A stretch of DNA of 64,000 nt, from the NCBI GenBank assembly GCA_030428105.1, contig JAUIBE010000007.1:61001-125000 (forward strand), in the 5' to 3' direction. A program made the translations under genes and the position numbers. Within the stretch, counting starts at the first letter, position 1; each line of letters starts with the position of its first letter. The stretch comes from Gammaproteobacteria bacterium. Its GTDB lineage: Bacteria > Pseudomonadota > Gammaproteobacteria > Xanthomonadales > SZUA-36. Below are positions 18,301 to 25,583 of this stretch, in pieces. Below the pieces are notes generated by a model, which did no database searches, was not told the origin of the DNA, and saw nothing but the letters and a program-made list of their open reading frames with translations.

Positions 18301-20757
18301 GCTGGTGTAAGTGCAATTGTCCAGTGGCGCAGGGAAAACATCGCTGAGCGATACCGCAGGGTCGCTGCTCGGGCCGAAGTTGCCAGCCACGATGGTGTAA
18401 GTCACCGTTTCGCCAGGAATGGCCGTGGTAACACCATCGGTCTTGGTGACGTAAACATCGGCGTCGGTTGAAACCGTGACCGTATCGGAACAACCATTAT
18501 TGCCTTCGTTCAGCTCGACAATGCTGTTGACGCCGTCCGCCTGGCAGCTACCACCAGCGCGGGGGTTGTCGAATACACCGCCAGCGGTGGGCGTAGCGGT
18601 AACTTCTACCGTCAGGAATCCATTGACGTCGACCGTGGCGCCAGCCGTCTCGCAAACCAGGATGGTGGCTGGGTTGATGTTGCAGATGAAACTTCCCGAG
18701 CTGATACCGCCCTGGTCGGTGATTTGCGGCGTTCCATAGGTCAATCCCGAGTCTGGCAGGCTATCCAGGATCATCACTCCAAAGCCGGTAAACACCGCTG
18801 CCACATCACCGACATTGGTGGCGGTCAATGTCCAGGTGAACGGCACGCCCAGGGCGCCCACACCTGCGGTGTCATTGCTCTTGGTGATCACGAAATCAGG
18901 GGTCGGCTCGACCGTCACCGAATCGGCGCAACTGTTGTTGGTTTCATCGCCCTCGCTGATGTTGTCATTGGGGTCGATCGCACAAACGCCACCCTGCCGG
19001 GGGTTGGCATAGGCGCCCGCAACCGTGGGCGTAACCGGCACGGTGACGATGAATGAACCCGAACCTGACGCCAGGGTGACATCAGCGCCATTGGCAGTGC
19101 ACACCAGGTCTGAAGACACGATGTTGCAATCGATATTGCCCGCATTGGTGACACCGGAGACGGATCCCACGCTGGGCGTGCCGTAAGTCAGGCCCGTATT
19201 CGGCAGGTTATCGATAAGAATGGTCTGGCCGTCACTGAAGGTTGAATCCGTGGTGCCGCCGGCGCTGACGTTGAGCAACCAGTTCCAGGGGCCGGTTGCA
19301 CTGCCGCCAGGCGCGGTGTTGGTCTTGCTTACCGCGACGTCAGGGCCGGTAGCGCCGGCCACATCGACGGTGTCGGAGCAACTGTTGTTGGTGCTGTTGA
19401 CCTCGGCCACGGCACTGTTACCCGGGTTAACCGTGCATGCACCGCCTGCGCGAGGATTGACAAGGGTGCCGCTGGTGCTCGGTGTCGTCGGAATCTGCAC
19501 CGTGAACGATCCTCCGGCCGCGATGGTAGTACCCAGGGCCAGGCAGTTGAGGTCGCTGGACGGGCTTATCTGGCAGTCAATCGGTGAACCACTGACCCCG
19601 CTGCTCGAGGAAATGGTTGGCGTACCGTAGGTCACGTTCGGCGTTGGCAGGTTGTCGGTGAGAATCAGGCCCAGCAGGCTTGCGGGCACGGATCCGATGT
19701 TGTTCACCGTGATAAACCAGTTGAACGGGGTTCCGGCATTGCCGGCCCCGGCGGTGTCATTGGTCTTGGTGACCGAAAAATCCGGTGACGCAGGCACGGT
19801 GACCGTGTCCGCGCACGCATTGTTTGCCTCGCTGTCTTCAGCGATATTGTCGCTCGGGTCAGCCACGCAGACTCCCCCATTGCGTGGGTTGGCAAAGGTT
19901 GCACCCGCTGTAGCGGCAGCATCCACGGTGACAGTGAAGGAGCCCGTCGCCGAGCCGAAAATCACGGTGCCACCGCTGGCTGTGCAGCTCAGGTTGAACG
20001 ACACGATGCTACAACTGATGGTGCCAGTGCCCGAGATGTCCGTCTGGTTGGCGATTACCGGCGCGCCGTAGGCGACATCGGTATTGGGAAGGTTGTCGGT
20101 AAGAATGGTTTGCCCGGCATTGAACGTCGCGTCCAGGCTGCCGCTGTTGCTGACCTGGATCGTCCAGGTCCAGTCGCCGTTCGTGGTGTTACCGTTGACG
20201 TTGTTGGTTTTTACCGCGACCAGGTCCGCACTGGCTGCCGGCGCCACATTGACGGTGTCACTGCAATCGTTGTTGTTGGCGTTGGTCTCGCTGGCGGTGC
20301 TGTCCGCATTGGCACGGCATATTCCGGGTGCAAGGGGGTTGGCGAAGGTGCCAGTGGAAGACGGCGTTGCGGAAAACTCCACGGTGATGAAGCCGTTGGG
20401 GTCGAAAGTCACTCCGCCAATCGCAACGCAGTTGAGCGTTGCACTGCCAATGCCGCAGCCGATGGTGCCGGTGACGCCGCTCTGGGTGACCACGGTGGGT
20501 GTTCCGTAAGTGATATTGGCGCTGGGCAGGTTGTCACGCAGAATATTTCCAGCCGTTGGAAACGTTCCAGAAGCTGCACCGCTGTTTCGTACCGTGATCG
20601 ACCAGGTAAACGCCACGCCGGAACTACCTGCACCGCCGGTGTCGTTGCTCTTGGTTGCCGTGAAGTCCTGGGCGAACAGCGGTTGGGCAAAAACCCCGCA
20701 TGCAACGAACCATGCGAGCACAAACAAGCGGCATCCGGTGCGGATCGTCACCATCAT
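15391..20757 (-). CDS. Giant surface protein: CARDB/DUF11 repeats with IPTL-CTERM sorting tail
   Basis: 1788 aa from tandem ATGs at 20757 with GAGGA 5 bp upstream; an upstream in-frame extension has no signal peptide at its end and is rejected. Signal peptide (ACGVFAQPLFAQ), then five CARDB-like modules (opening TATKSNDTGG, AVKTNNVN, SVTKTNDTAG, etc.), six DUF11 modules (ADI.VTKTDGVT..IPGE) to about residue 1530, a Cys-containing segment of about 230 residues, and the tail IPTLDRYGILLLALLMLG..VRRF, an IPTL-CTERM signal. The IPTL helix and basic tail indicate membrane hand-over to a dedicated processing system that is not encoded here. Probable adhesin or surface layer-type stalk. Confidence 0.88.
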   Translation of the reverse strand: MMVTIRTGCRLFVLAWFVACGVFAQPLFAQDFTATKSNDTGGAGSSGVAFTWSITVRNSGAASGTFPTAGNILRDNLPSANITYGTPTVVTQSGVTGTIGCGIGSATLNCVAIGGVTFDPNGFITVEFSATPSSTGTFANPLAPGICRANADSTASETNANNNDCSDTVNVAPAASADLVAVKTNNVNGNTTNGDWTWTIQVSNSGSLDATFNAGQTILTDNLPNTDVAYGAPVIANQTDISGTGTISCSIVSFNLSCTASGGTVIFGSATGSFTVTVDAAATAGATFANPRNGGVCVADPSDNIAEDSEANNACADTVTVPASPDFSVTKTNDTAGAGNAGTPFNWFITVNNIGSVPASLLGLILTDNLPTPNVTYGTPTISSSSGVSGSPIDCQISPSSDLNCLALGTTIAAGGSFTVQIPTTPSTSGTLVNPRAGGACTVNPGNSAVAEVNSTNNSCSDTVDVAGATGPDVAVSKTNTAPGGSATGPWNWLLNVSAGGTTDSTFSDGQTILIDNLPNTGLTYGTPSVGSVSGVTNAGNIDCNIVSSDLVCTANGADVTLASGSGSFIVTVPVTPTVAGAYANPRQGGVCAIDPNDNISEGDETNNSCADSVTVEPTPDFVITKSNDTAGVGALGVPFTWTLTATNVGDVAAVFTGFGVMILDSLPDSGLTYGTPQITDQGGISSGSFICNINPATILVCETAGATVDVNGFLTVEVTATPTAGGVFDNPRAGGSCQADGVNSIVELNEGNNGCSDTVTVSTDADVYVTKTDGVTTAIPGETVTYTIVAGNFGPSSDPAVSLSDVFPAPLDNCTYTSVAAGGASGNTAAGAGDLSETLSLPAGSSVSYDVTCDIPASATGTLFNTASVTGSLTDPDAGDNSATDNDTVLVPEADIEVTKTDGLTTVVPGESLTYTIVATNIGPSDDPAVSLNDTLPADLSCTFTSLAAGGASGNTAAGNGDLAETLAMPAGSSVTYTVACDIASSATGTLSNTAAATASVTDPVPGNNSATDDDTALAPEADVSITKTDGVTSAIPGQSLTYTIVAANAGPSDDPAVSLSDTLPADLTCTYTSVAAGGASGNTAAGAGDLSDTLSMPAGSSVTYTLNCDIASSATGTLSNTASVSASVTDPVPANDSATDDDTVLMPEADIAVTKTDGVTSVIPSETLVYTIIATNNGPSDDPAVALADTLPTELTCTSTSVAAGGASGNTAAGSGDLAETLSMPAGSSVTYTVSCDVDSQAAGVTLSNTVVVTPSVTDPVPGNNSATDDDTMVIEQADISITKTDGVTEAIPGDDVVYTIVVANAGPSPDPAVAVADTFPVGLGCSWTSVAAGGATGNTTSSGNLADTLDMPAGSSVTYTVTCAIDPSATGTLSNTATATASIDDPDPANNSATDDDTVLTPMADLSITKVANPDPAEVNAPLIYTVTVTNNGPSDAVAVEMVDTLDGSVDSPVVNTSQGTCAVALPEVTCDLGTMAPGSQATITIAVNPGEAGSISNTAVVSSDTEDPTPANDTVAISTVITNADVTIRVTKDFSDDNPAEVEVVLACNTGLPLEQSAVIVDPDSLPGPGLFTQVDFVVGDFQSGEMDCEVYELVPAGYQASYLASGDSDNDDSADGCVFTAIEGNHFNECEIENKLQPVEVVVEKEWIDENPQFHYPEWVEVTLRCNAPILGDCESETDGICSIEGSQAQASTYIDPANPGQFHVLPHWDGSTVCSATEESQPGVIQDQDDCAMIALAPGVGGSCLLTNTRVYEGIPTLDRYGILLLALLMLGVGMVGVRRFT
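16555..18480 (-). repeat. Five tandem DUF11-coding repeats of about 384 nt
   Basis: In-frame tandem repeats inside the giant surface protein gene. Phrases such as CCATCGGTCTTGGT recur near 16893, 17283, 17663, 18050 and 18435, a period of about 384-390 nt (about 128 aa). High identity makes unequal recombination and assembly collapse likely. Confidence 0.8.
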
Positions 20758-20904
20758 GATCTTCCTCGTTAGTTTTTTTTTCCGAAGACACTGACGACAG
20801 CGACCGCCAATGCACATCCCTTGCTTGATCCGACGCTTTGCCCAACTGGCCGGCAGGTCGGAAACGCCAATATACCAGCTTGCAAAAGCTTGAGTCGCCG
20901 CGCT

Positions 20905-20938
20905 GAAAAGAAAGCCCCGGGCTTTCGCGCGGGGCTTT
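20905..20938 (-). terminator. Leftward terminator hairpin upstream of the DUF11 gene
   Basis: AAAGCCCC / GGGGCTTT stem followed on the minus strand by TTTCTTTTC. It has no gene to its right on the minus strand, so it ends either a small RNA or a leader transcript of the DUF11 gene. Confidence 0.65.
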
Positions 20939-21077
20939 GTCCAGGTTTGCCAGGACAAGGGCGGCGTCAACATTGCGATGTTTTTGCCAAATAGTGCCGT
21001 AATTCGTCGCCTGGCACGGCCAGCTTGAAGGGTTCTAACGCGCCACACACGAGGCCTGCAGCGGTTTTAGTCAAGGC

Positions 21078-21093
21078 TGGCACGAAAATCGCA
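21078..21093 (+). promoter_or_regulatory. Sigma-54-type promoter of the pilin gene
   Basis: TGGCAC-N5-TCGCA against the consensus TGGCAC-N5-TTGCA, a single mismatch, with the invariant GG and GC correctly spaced. It is 43 bp upstream of the pilin ATG. Type IV pilin genes are classically RpoN/PilR dependent. Confidence 0.68.
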
Positions 21094-21135
21094 TGAACAT
21101 CCCTTGGCAATTCACTTTTCCAAGGAGGAGGTGTC

Positions 21136-21600
21136 ATGAAACGCGTTCAGAAGGGGTTTGGTGGTCTGCAGCTCTTGCTGGTTGTAGCCATCATAGGAAC
21201 CGCATCACTGGTAGCCGTGCCGAAGTACAAGGCCCACACCGCCAAGGCCAAACTGACCGAGGCTTTCAACCTGGCCAGCGAATCGAAGCGCAAAATTACC
21301 CAGGCCTACATGGTCAGCAATTCGCTGCCGAAGAACCGCACCGAGGCGGATGCAATGCTTTCGAACACCGTTTCCCGGCCGGAAATCGTGCGCGACATGA
21401 AGATCGAGCACGCGCCTTCCGGCGACACGGTGACGATCAAGGTCTTCATCAACGACGGAGTGATCGAGAATCCGACCGGCGTTGAGCAATTCGTCTTCAT
21501 TTCTGGCACCACTAACCACGGCGGCAAGTACGCGCTGGAGTGGACCTGCGGCGGCGAAGGCCTCGAGCGGGAAATGCTGCCCGAGGACTGCCGCGGCTAA
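21136..21600 (+). CDS. Type IV pilin-like protein with Gln at mature position 5
   Basis: 154 aa. Prepilin leader MKRVQKG cut before Phe, then FGGLQLLLVVAIIGTASLVAVP as the N-terminal helix. A Cys pair near the C-terminus (WTCGG .. EDCRG) fits the pilin D-loop. Position +5, almost always Glu in type IV pilins and needed for assembly and N-methylation, is Gln here, and the usual T-L-I-E run is G-G-L-Q. The start has GGAGGAGG upstream. It may be a minor or specialised pilin, or depend on a partner subunit. No other pilus gene is in the window. Confidence 0.82.
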   Translation: MKRVQKGFGGLQLLLVVAIIGTASLVAVPKYKAHTAKAKLTEAFNLASESKRKITQAYMVSNSLPKNRTEADAMLSNTVSRPEIVRDMKIEHAPSGDTVTIKVFINDGVIENPTGVEQFVFISGTTNHGGKYALEWTCGGEGLEREMLPEDCRG

Positions 21601-21608
21601 GCCTACGC

Positions 21609-22892
21609 CTATTTCGCCAGGTACTTGTCTCTCAACATCGTCTGGCGACTGGTCACCGGCATTTCCTTGCCACCGACGATAATGTTGGCGGGCATGCTGG
21701 CAACTTCCAGCGGGTCACCGTCCCACACCACGATGTTGGCGACCTTGCCGGGTTCAATGCTGCCAAGCTGATCATCAATTCCGAAAATCTGGGCGGGCGC
21801 CAGCGACAGTGCTTCCAGCGCGGCGCCCCAGGACAGACCATGGGCCACGGCGATGCCAGCCGACTGGTTGATTGAGTAGGCGCGATGCGCTGATACGAAG
21901 GGCGGGGCGACAATCCCGAACTTCACGCCTGCCGCCTCCAGTTTCGCCGCGTTCTCAAAAGTAGCGCCCATGGTCAGGAACTGGCGCGGCAGGTTCTCCA
22001 GTGGGTTGATCAGGACCGGCACCTCTGCTGCCGCCAGTTGGTCTGCCACCTTCCACGCCTCCGCTGCGCCAACCAGGATGACCTCGACCGATTGCTCCTG
22101 CTTGAACTCGATCGCCTGGCGAATATCGATTTCCGATGCCAGCAGGATCACCAACGCCTGCTCGCCTTCCACAACCGGAATCAGGGCGTCCATATTGAAT
22201 GGTGAAAGCAGGAACTCACCGTTCCATTTGCCCTCCAGGATGCGCTGACGATGGCGCTGGTACTGGCGAACCTGGTCGAGCACCACGCGCAACTGGCCCC
22301 ATGAAATGTTGCGGTGGCCACCATCGGCGATGCTGACAACCTGCGGCCCGCGCGTCATCGCGGTATCCCACGACCCATCCAGCATCGCAATGGCGCTGGA
22401 GCCATAAAACATGTCATCGACACCGGGCTTGCTGGCGCCGGGGTTGAGGAGGTTCACGGTGGAGGTTGGCGCAACAACAACATGCGTCAGGCCGCGTCTG
22501 CGGTTTTCGGAAACGACAACCGATTCCGGGTTCCAGCCAAGCCGCACATCAAATGCAGCATTGAGCACCGATTCGCCATGCGAGTCTGCCGCCTCTACGG
22601 GTTCATAGGGGGTTTCAAACAACCCCACCTGGGAAAGACCATTCATGAAGCCCGGCACCACGTACTTGCCCTTGGCATCAATGATGCGTGCGCCTTGCGG
22701 AGCCTGGCCGGATTCAGTGACCGAAGCCACGCGGCCGTTTTCGATCACCACGGTTCCGCCGTCGATGACCCCGTTGCTCCCCAGCGTGTGCACCTGCCCG
22801 CCAACGATGGCAATGGTTTCCGCGGCGTGGGAGCTAAAGGTTGCCAGTGCGGCCGAGACCAGCACGGCCCAGTTCAGGTTGGAGCGCCTCAT
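21609..22892 (-). CDS. Secreted amidohydrolase-superfamily protein lacking metal ligands (probable pseudoenzyme)
   Basis: 427 aa. Signal peptide (ATFSSHAAE); composite beta domain IAIVGGQVHTLG..GTVVIENGRVASV; and the C-terminal signature GSIEPGKVANIVVWDGDPLEV. Where active members read PGFIDxHxH this protein reads PGFMNGLSQVGL, with neither His nor Asp, and no replacement metal site is apparent. It overlaps the preceding intact amidohydrolase gene by an ATGA, so the two are made together, suggesting a heteromeric or regulatory partner. It ends in KYLAK and reads intact throughout, so it is not a decaying pseudogene. Confidence 0.85.
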   Translation of the reverse strand: MRRSNLNWAVLVSAALATFSSHAAETIAIVGGQVHTLGSNGVIDGGTVVIENGRVASVTESGQAPQGARIIDAKGKYVVPGFMNGLSQVGLFETPYEPVEAADSHGESVLNAAFDVRLGWNPESVVVSENRRRGLTHVVVAPTSTVNLLNPGASKPGVDDMFYGSSAIAMLDGSWDTAMTRGPQVVSIADGGHRNISWGQLRVVLDQVRQYQRHRQRILEGKWNGEFLLSPFNMDALIPVVEGEQALVILLASEIDIRQAIEFKQEQSVEVILVGAAEAWKVADQLAAAEVPVLINPLENLPRQFLTMGATFENAAKLEAAGVKFGIVAPPFVSAHRAYSINQSAGIAVAHGLSWGAALEALSLAPAQIFGIDDQLGSIEPGKVANIVVWDGDPLEVASMPANIIVGGKEMPVTSRQTMLRDKYLAK

Positions 22893-24307
22893 TGGTGTGC
22901 TCCTTTTTTGTTGTACCAGGTCTCGAAATCACCCTGCCAGCTTTCCTCCAGCCGGCTACGGTCAAACTCGAGGCTGCCGTCAACAAACACTTTCTCGGCC
23001 AGCGCATAGACGCTGAAGGGGTCGGCTGACCACAGCACCACGTCTGCCGCTTTGCCCGCTTCGAGCGACCCGGTTTCGTTTTCAATGCCCAGGGCTTTGG
23101 CCGGGTTCAGCGTGATCCACTGAATGGCATCCTCCTTGGAAACATGCAGGCCGCCGCGTTTGCCGGCCGACCATGCCTTGGTCATCATCTGGTTCATGAC
23201 CTGGATATCGGTGTCGCTGTCGCTCTTGATAATGGCGCAGCCGCCCGCCTCATGAATGATTGCCGCATTGGATTCCACGGTATCGAATGCCTCCAGCTTG
23301 TAGCCCCACCAGTCTGCCCAGGTGGCCACGCACACGTCGGCCTGCGCCAGTTCCGGGGCGATCTTGTATGCCTCGATTGCATGGTGAAAGGTCTGGATCT
23401 TGAAGCCGAATTCCTCGGCGAGACCCAGCATTGCAATCATCTCGTCACCCCGGTAGCAATGAATGTTGACGATAATGTCGCCATCCAGCACTGCCGCCAG
23501 GGTGTCCATGTCGAGGTCCCGTTTGGGTGCGACCGGGTTCTCCCCGTTGTCAACGGCTTCCTGGTAGCGCGCCCACGAGTCACGATACTCCGCGGCCTGT
23601 GCGAAAGCCTGGCGGTAACCCGCCATCATGCCCATGCGGGTACTCGGCCCCCTGGATTTGTAAACCCGCTTGGGATTCTCGCCGCAGGCCATCTTCAGCC
23701 CCTGCAAAGCGCCGGGAAACTTCATCTCCTGGACACTGCTGCGCGGCACCAGCTTTAACACCACGGTGCGCCCGCCAAACAGGTTGGCCGAGCCAGGCAG
23801 CACCTGGATGGTGGTGACGCCTCCTGCAAGCGCGCGCGAAAAGCCAACGTCTTGCGGGTTAACCGAGTGCTCTGCCCAGATTCCGGGCGTAACCGGATCG
23901 GTCATTTCGTTACCGTCGCTCATCGACAGGTGACCGGGCGAGGCATACACCCCAAGGTGCGAGTGCGCATCGATGATGCCCGGCGTCACCCACATGCCGT
24001 TGCCGTCGAACACTTCCACGCCCTCGGGCAGGGCTATGTCCTGGCCAACCGCCGAAATCCTGCCCGCTTCCATGAGAAGCGTTGCGTTTTCGAGCAGCTC
24101 CCCGCTGCCGGTGAGGATGGTGGCATTGATGATCGCGGTCGATGGGGCCGCGCCGGGTACGTAGGTGCTTGGGAAGGTGTCGGTTGGATAGTTCGAGAAC
24201 TCGGCTTGTGCCGCCAACGGCAACACGCAGATCAGCATCGCCGTCACCAGCCAAGATGCAGTGCGGTTGCCACGGCGATTCCCGGTGTCAGTCTCAGGTT
24301 TGTACAT
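22889..24307 (-). CDS. Secreted metal-dependent amidohydrolase
   Basis: 472 aa. N-terminal signal sequence (MLICVLPLAAQAE). Metal motif PGIIDAHSHLGVY, then NIHCYRGDEM (third ligand region), TFHHAIEAYK and an Asp in IIKSDSDTD, followed by KALGIENETGSLEAGKAADVVLW. This set fits imidazolonepropionase/prolidase-like amidohydrolases that act on amides or peptides in the periplasm. It is the middle gene of a TPR-amidohydrolase-amidohydrolase operon: 34 bp after the TPR gene and overlapping the next gene by 4 bp. Substrate unknown. Confidence 0.88.
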   Translation of the reverse strand: MYKPETDTGNRRGNRTASWLVTAMLICVLPLAAQAEFSNYPTDTFPSTYVPGAAPSTAIINATILTGSGELLENATLLMEAGRISAVGQDIALPEGVEVFDGNGMWVTPGIIDAHSHLGVYASPGHLSMSDGNEMTDPVTPGIWAEHSVNPQDVGFSRALAGGVTTIQVLPGSANLFGGRTVVLKLVPRSSVQEMKFPGALQGLKMACGENPKRVYKSRGPSTRMGMMAGYRQAFAQAAEYRDSWARYQEAVDNGENPVAPKRDLDMDTLAAVLDGDIIVNIHCYRGDEMIAMLGLAEEFGFKIQTFHHAIEAYKIAPELAQADVCVATWADWWGYKLEAFDTVESNAAIIHEAGGCAIIKSDSDTDIQVMNQMMTKAWSAGKRGGLHVSKEDAIQWITLNPAKALGIENETGSLEAGKAADVVLWSADPFSVYALAEKVFVDGSLEFDRSRLEESWQGDFETWYNKKGAHQ

Positions 24308-24341
24308 GAGGTGTTCCTTGCGGTTCGTGATTCAGGCGTCT

Positions 24342-25346
24342 TCAGGGCTTTTCGTCACCAAACAGGTAAACCCAGTCGGCCTCGGCCTGGATGCGCGCAA
24401 ACAGCGCCCAGGTGTCCACCTGCACGGCGCGCCGCAGGTAGGGCTTGGCCAATTCCGGCCTGGCCTGGTTGATGTAGTAATTGGCCACCGTGTAGGCGTT
24501 CGATGCAGCGATCAGGTCGGGCCGCTCGCTCATGCTGGCAAGCTGGTCAGGCGACAGGAATGATTGCGGCGAGCGATTGCGCTTGAACACCTGCAGGCCG
24601 TCAAAGTAGGAATGGGCCTCGGTGGTGTCGCGCAGGTCATCCAGGGTCAGTTCGTAGGCATCCAGTCGCGCCTTGGCAGCGGCGATGTCGCCCGCGCGCA
24701 TCGCACTCAGGTAAAACCAGTAAACGCTGGAGGTCACGCCGGAATGGTCGTCGTGCGCCATGGAGACCTGCATGGCCCGGTCAAACCAGTCGGCCGCATC
24801 GGCAAAGCTGCGGGTGGCGAACAGGGCCTGCCCCAGGTGGTAGTAAGTGTAGAACTGGACAATATCGGGGTCGCCGGGGAAATACTCCGGACCGGGCTTT
24901 TCCCGCTCCAGGAACTTGCCCTCGAACAACCGGGCCGCTTCCAGCCCGTCCTCAATGGAGTTGTCGAACTCGCGAAGTGAAAAATAGCGGTGGGCGCGAT
25001 GGCGCAGCAGCTTGGGTGAGTCGGGGTACTCCTCGAGGCCAACGGTCAGCACCTCGATGGCCTTGCGGTGGCGACCCTTGTAGCCCAGCAAGCGGCCGTA
25101 CCAGGTGGCGGAATCCACCGTGATCTCTGCGACGAAGTTGGCCTCGGCTTCGACCAACGCGCGATCCAGGAGCTGCGCGCTCATGTTCAGAGCGGGAAGC
25201 TCGGCGGTGTAAAGCTTCTCGCCGAATGCCGACGTGGTCTGGTAGTAGCGCTTCTCATCATCAGCCTGCGCCATGGCGACCTGGCAAACGGATGCGCTGA
25301 TCAAGCCAACCACCAGGGTTGCGACTGCTGTTTTCTTGTTGGTCAT
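24342..25346 (-). CDS. Secreted TPR-like protein
   Basis: 334 aa from the ATG at 25346, with AAGGAGT upstream. Signal peptide ending AMAQADD. Helical repeats such as TWYGRLLGYKGRHRKAIEVLTVGLEEYPDSPKLLRHRAHRYFSLREF are tetratricopeptide-like; a second set lies at about 150-230 (YYHLGQALFATRSFADAADWFDRAM) and a third near the C-terminus. Probable periplasmic scaffold or binding protein for the two amidohydrolases downstream. Its gene is divergent from a TonB receptor gene across 237 bp. Confidence 0.8.
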   Translation of the reverse strand: MTNKKTAVATLVVGLISASVCQVAMAQADDEKRYYQTTSAFGEKLYTAELPALNMSAQLLDRALVEAEANFVAEITVDSATWYGRLLGYKGRHRKAIEVLTVGLEEYPDSPKLLRHRAHRYFSLREFDNSIEDGLEAARLFEGKFLEREKPGPEYFPGDPDIVQFYTYYHLGQALFATRSFADAADWFDRAMQVSMAHDDHSGVTSSVYWFYLSAMRAGDIAAAKARLDAYELTLDDLRDTTEAHSYFDGLQVFKRNRSPQSFLSPDQLASMSERPDLIAASNAYTVANYYINQARPELAKPYLRRAVQVDTWALFARIQAEADWVYLFGDEKP

Positions 25347-25583
25347 GCTGACTCCTTGAAGAGGTTCTCTCCTGTAATACGCAGCACAAGTAAACCCCCT
25401 CCAAATCTCGAAAGACAGCCGGACCTTTCTTGCCCGCAACCGAATGCAGCTCAGCGGAGTTTTGGAGGGGAAGCCGCTGGCTTGCGTACAACCCAATAGC
25501 GAGCCCGGCTTTCGTGCCCCCCAGGGTCATGCATTCCCGGACCGCCAACTCTGTACCAGCAATCGAAACTGAGGGTTTTGAGC

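Larger units (their letters stand above)
20758..21135. other. Divergent intergenic region (378 bp)
   Basis: Lies between the DUF11 gene (leftward) and the pilin gene (rightward). It contains a minus-strand terminator hairpin (20905-20938) and a sigma-54-type promoter for the pilin (21078-21093). No convincing small gene was seen. Confidence 0.7.

Noticed and set aside
16555..18480. Regular repeats considered as a CRISPR array
   Set aside because: Period of about 384 nt, in frame, protein-coding DUF11 modules; no short palindromic repeat or spacers.
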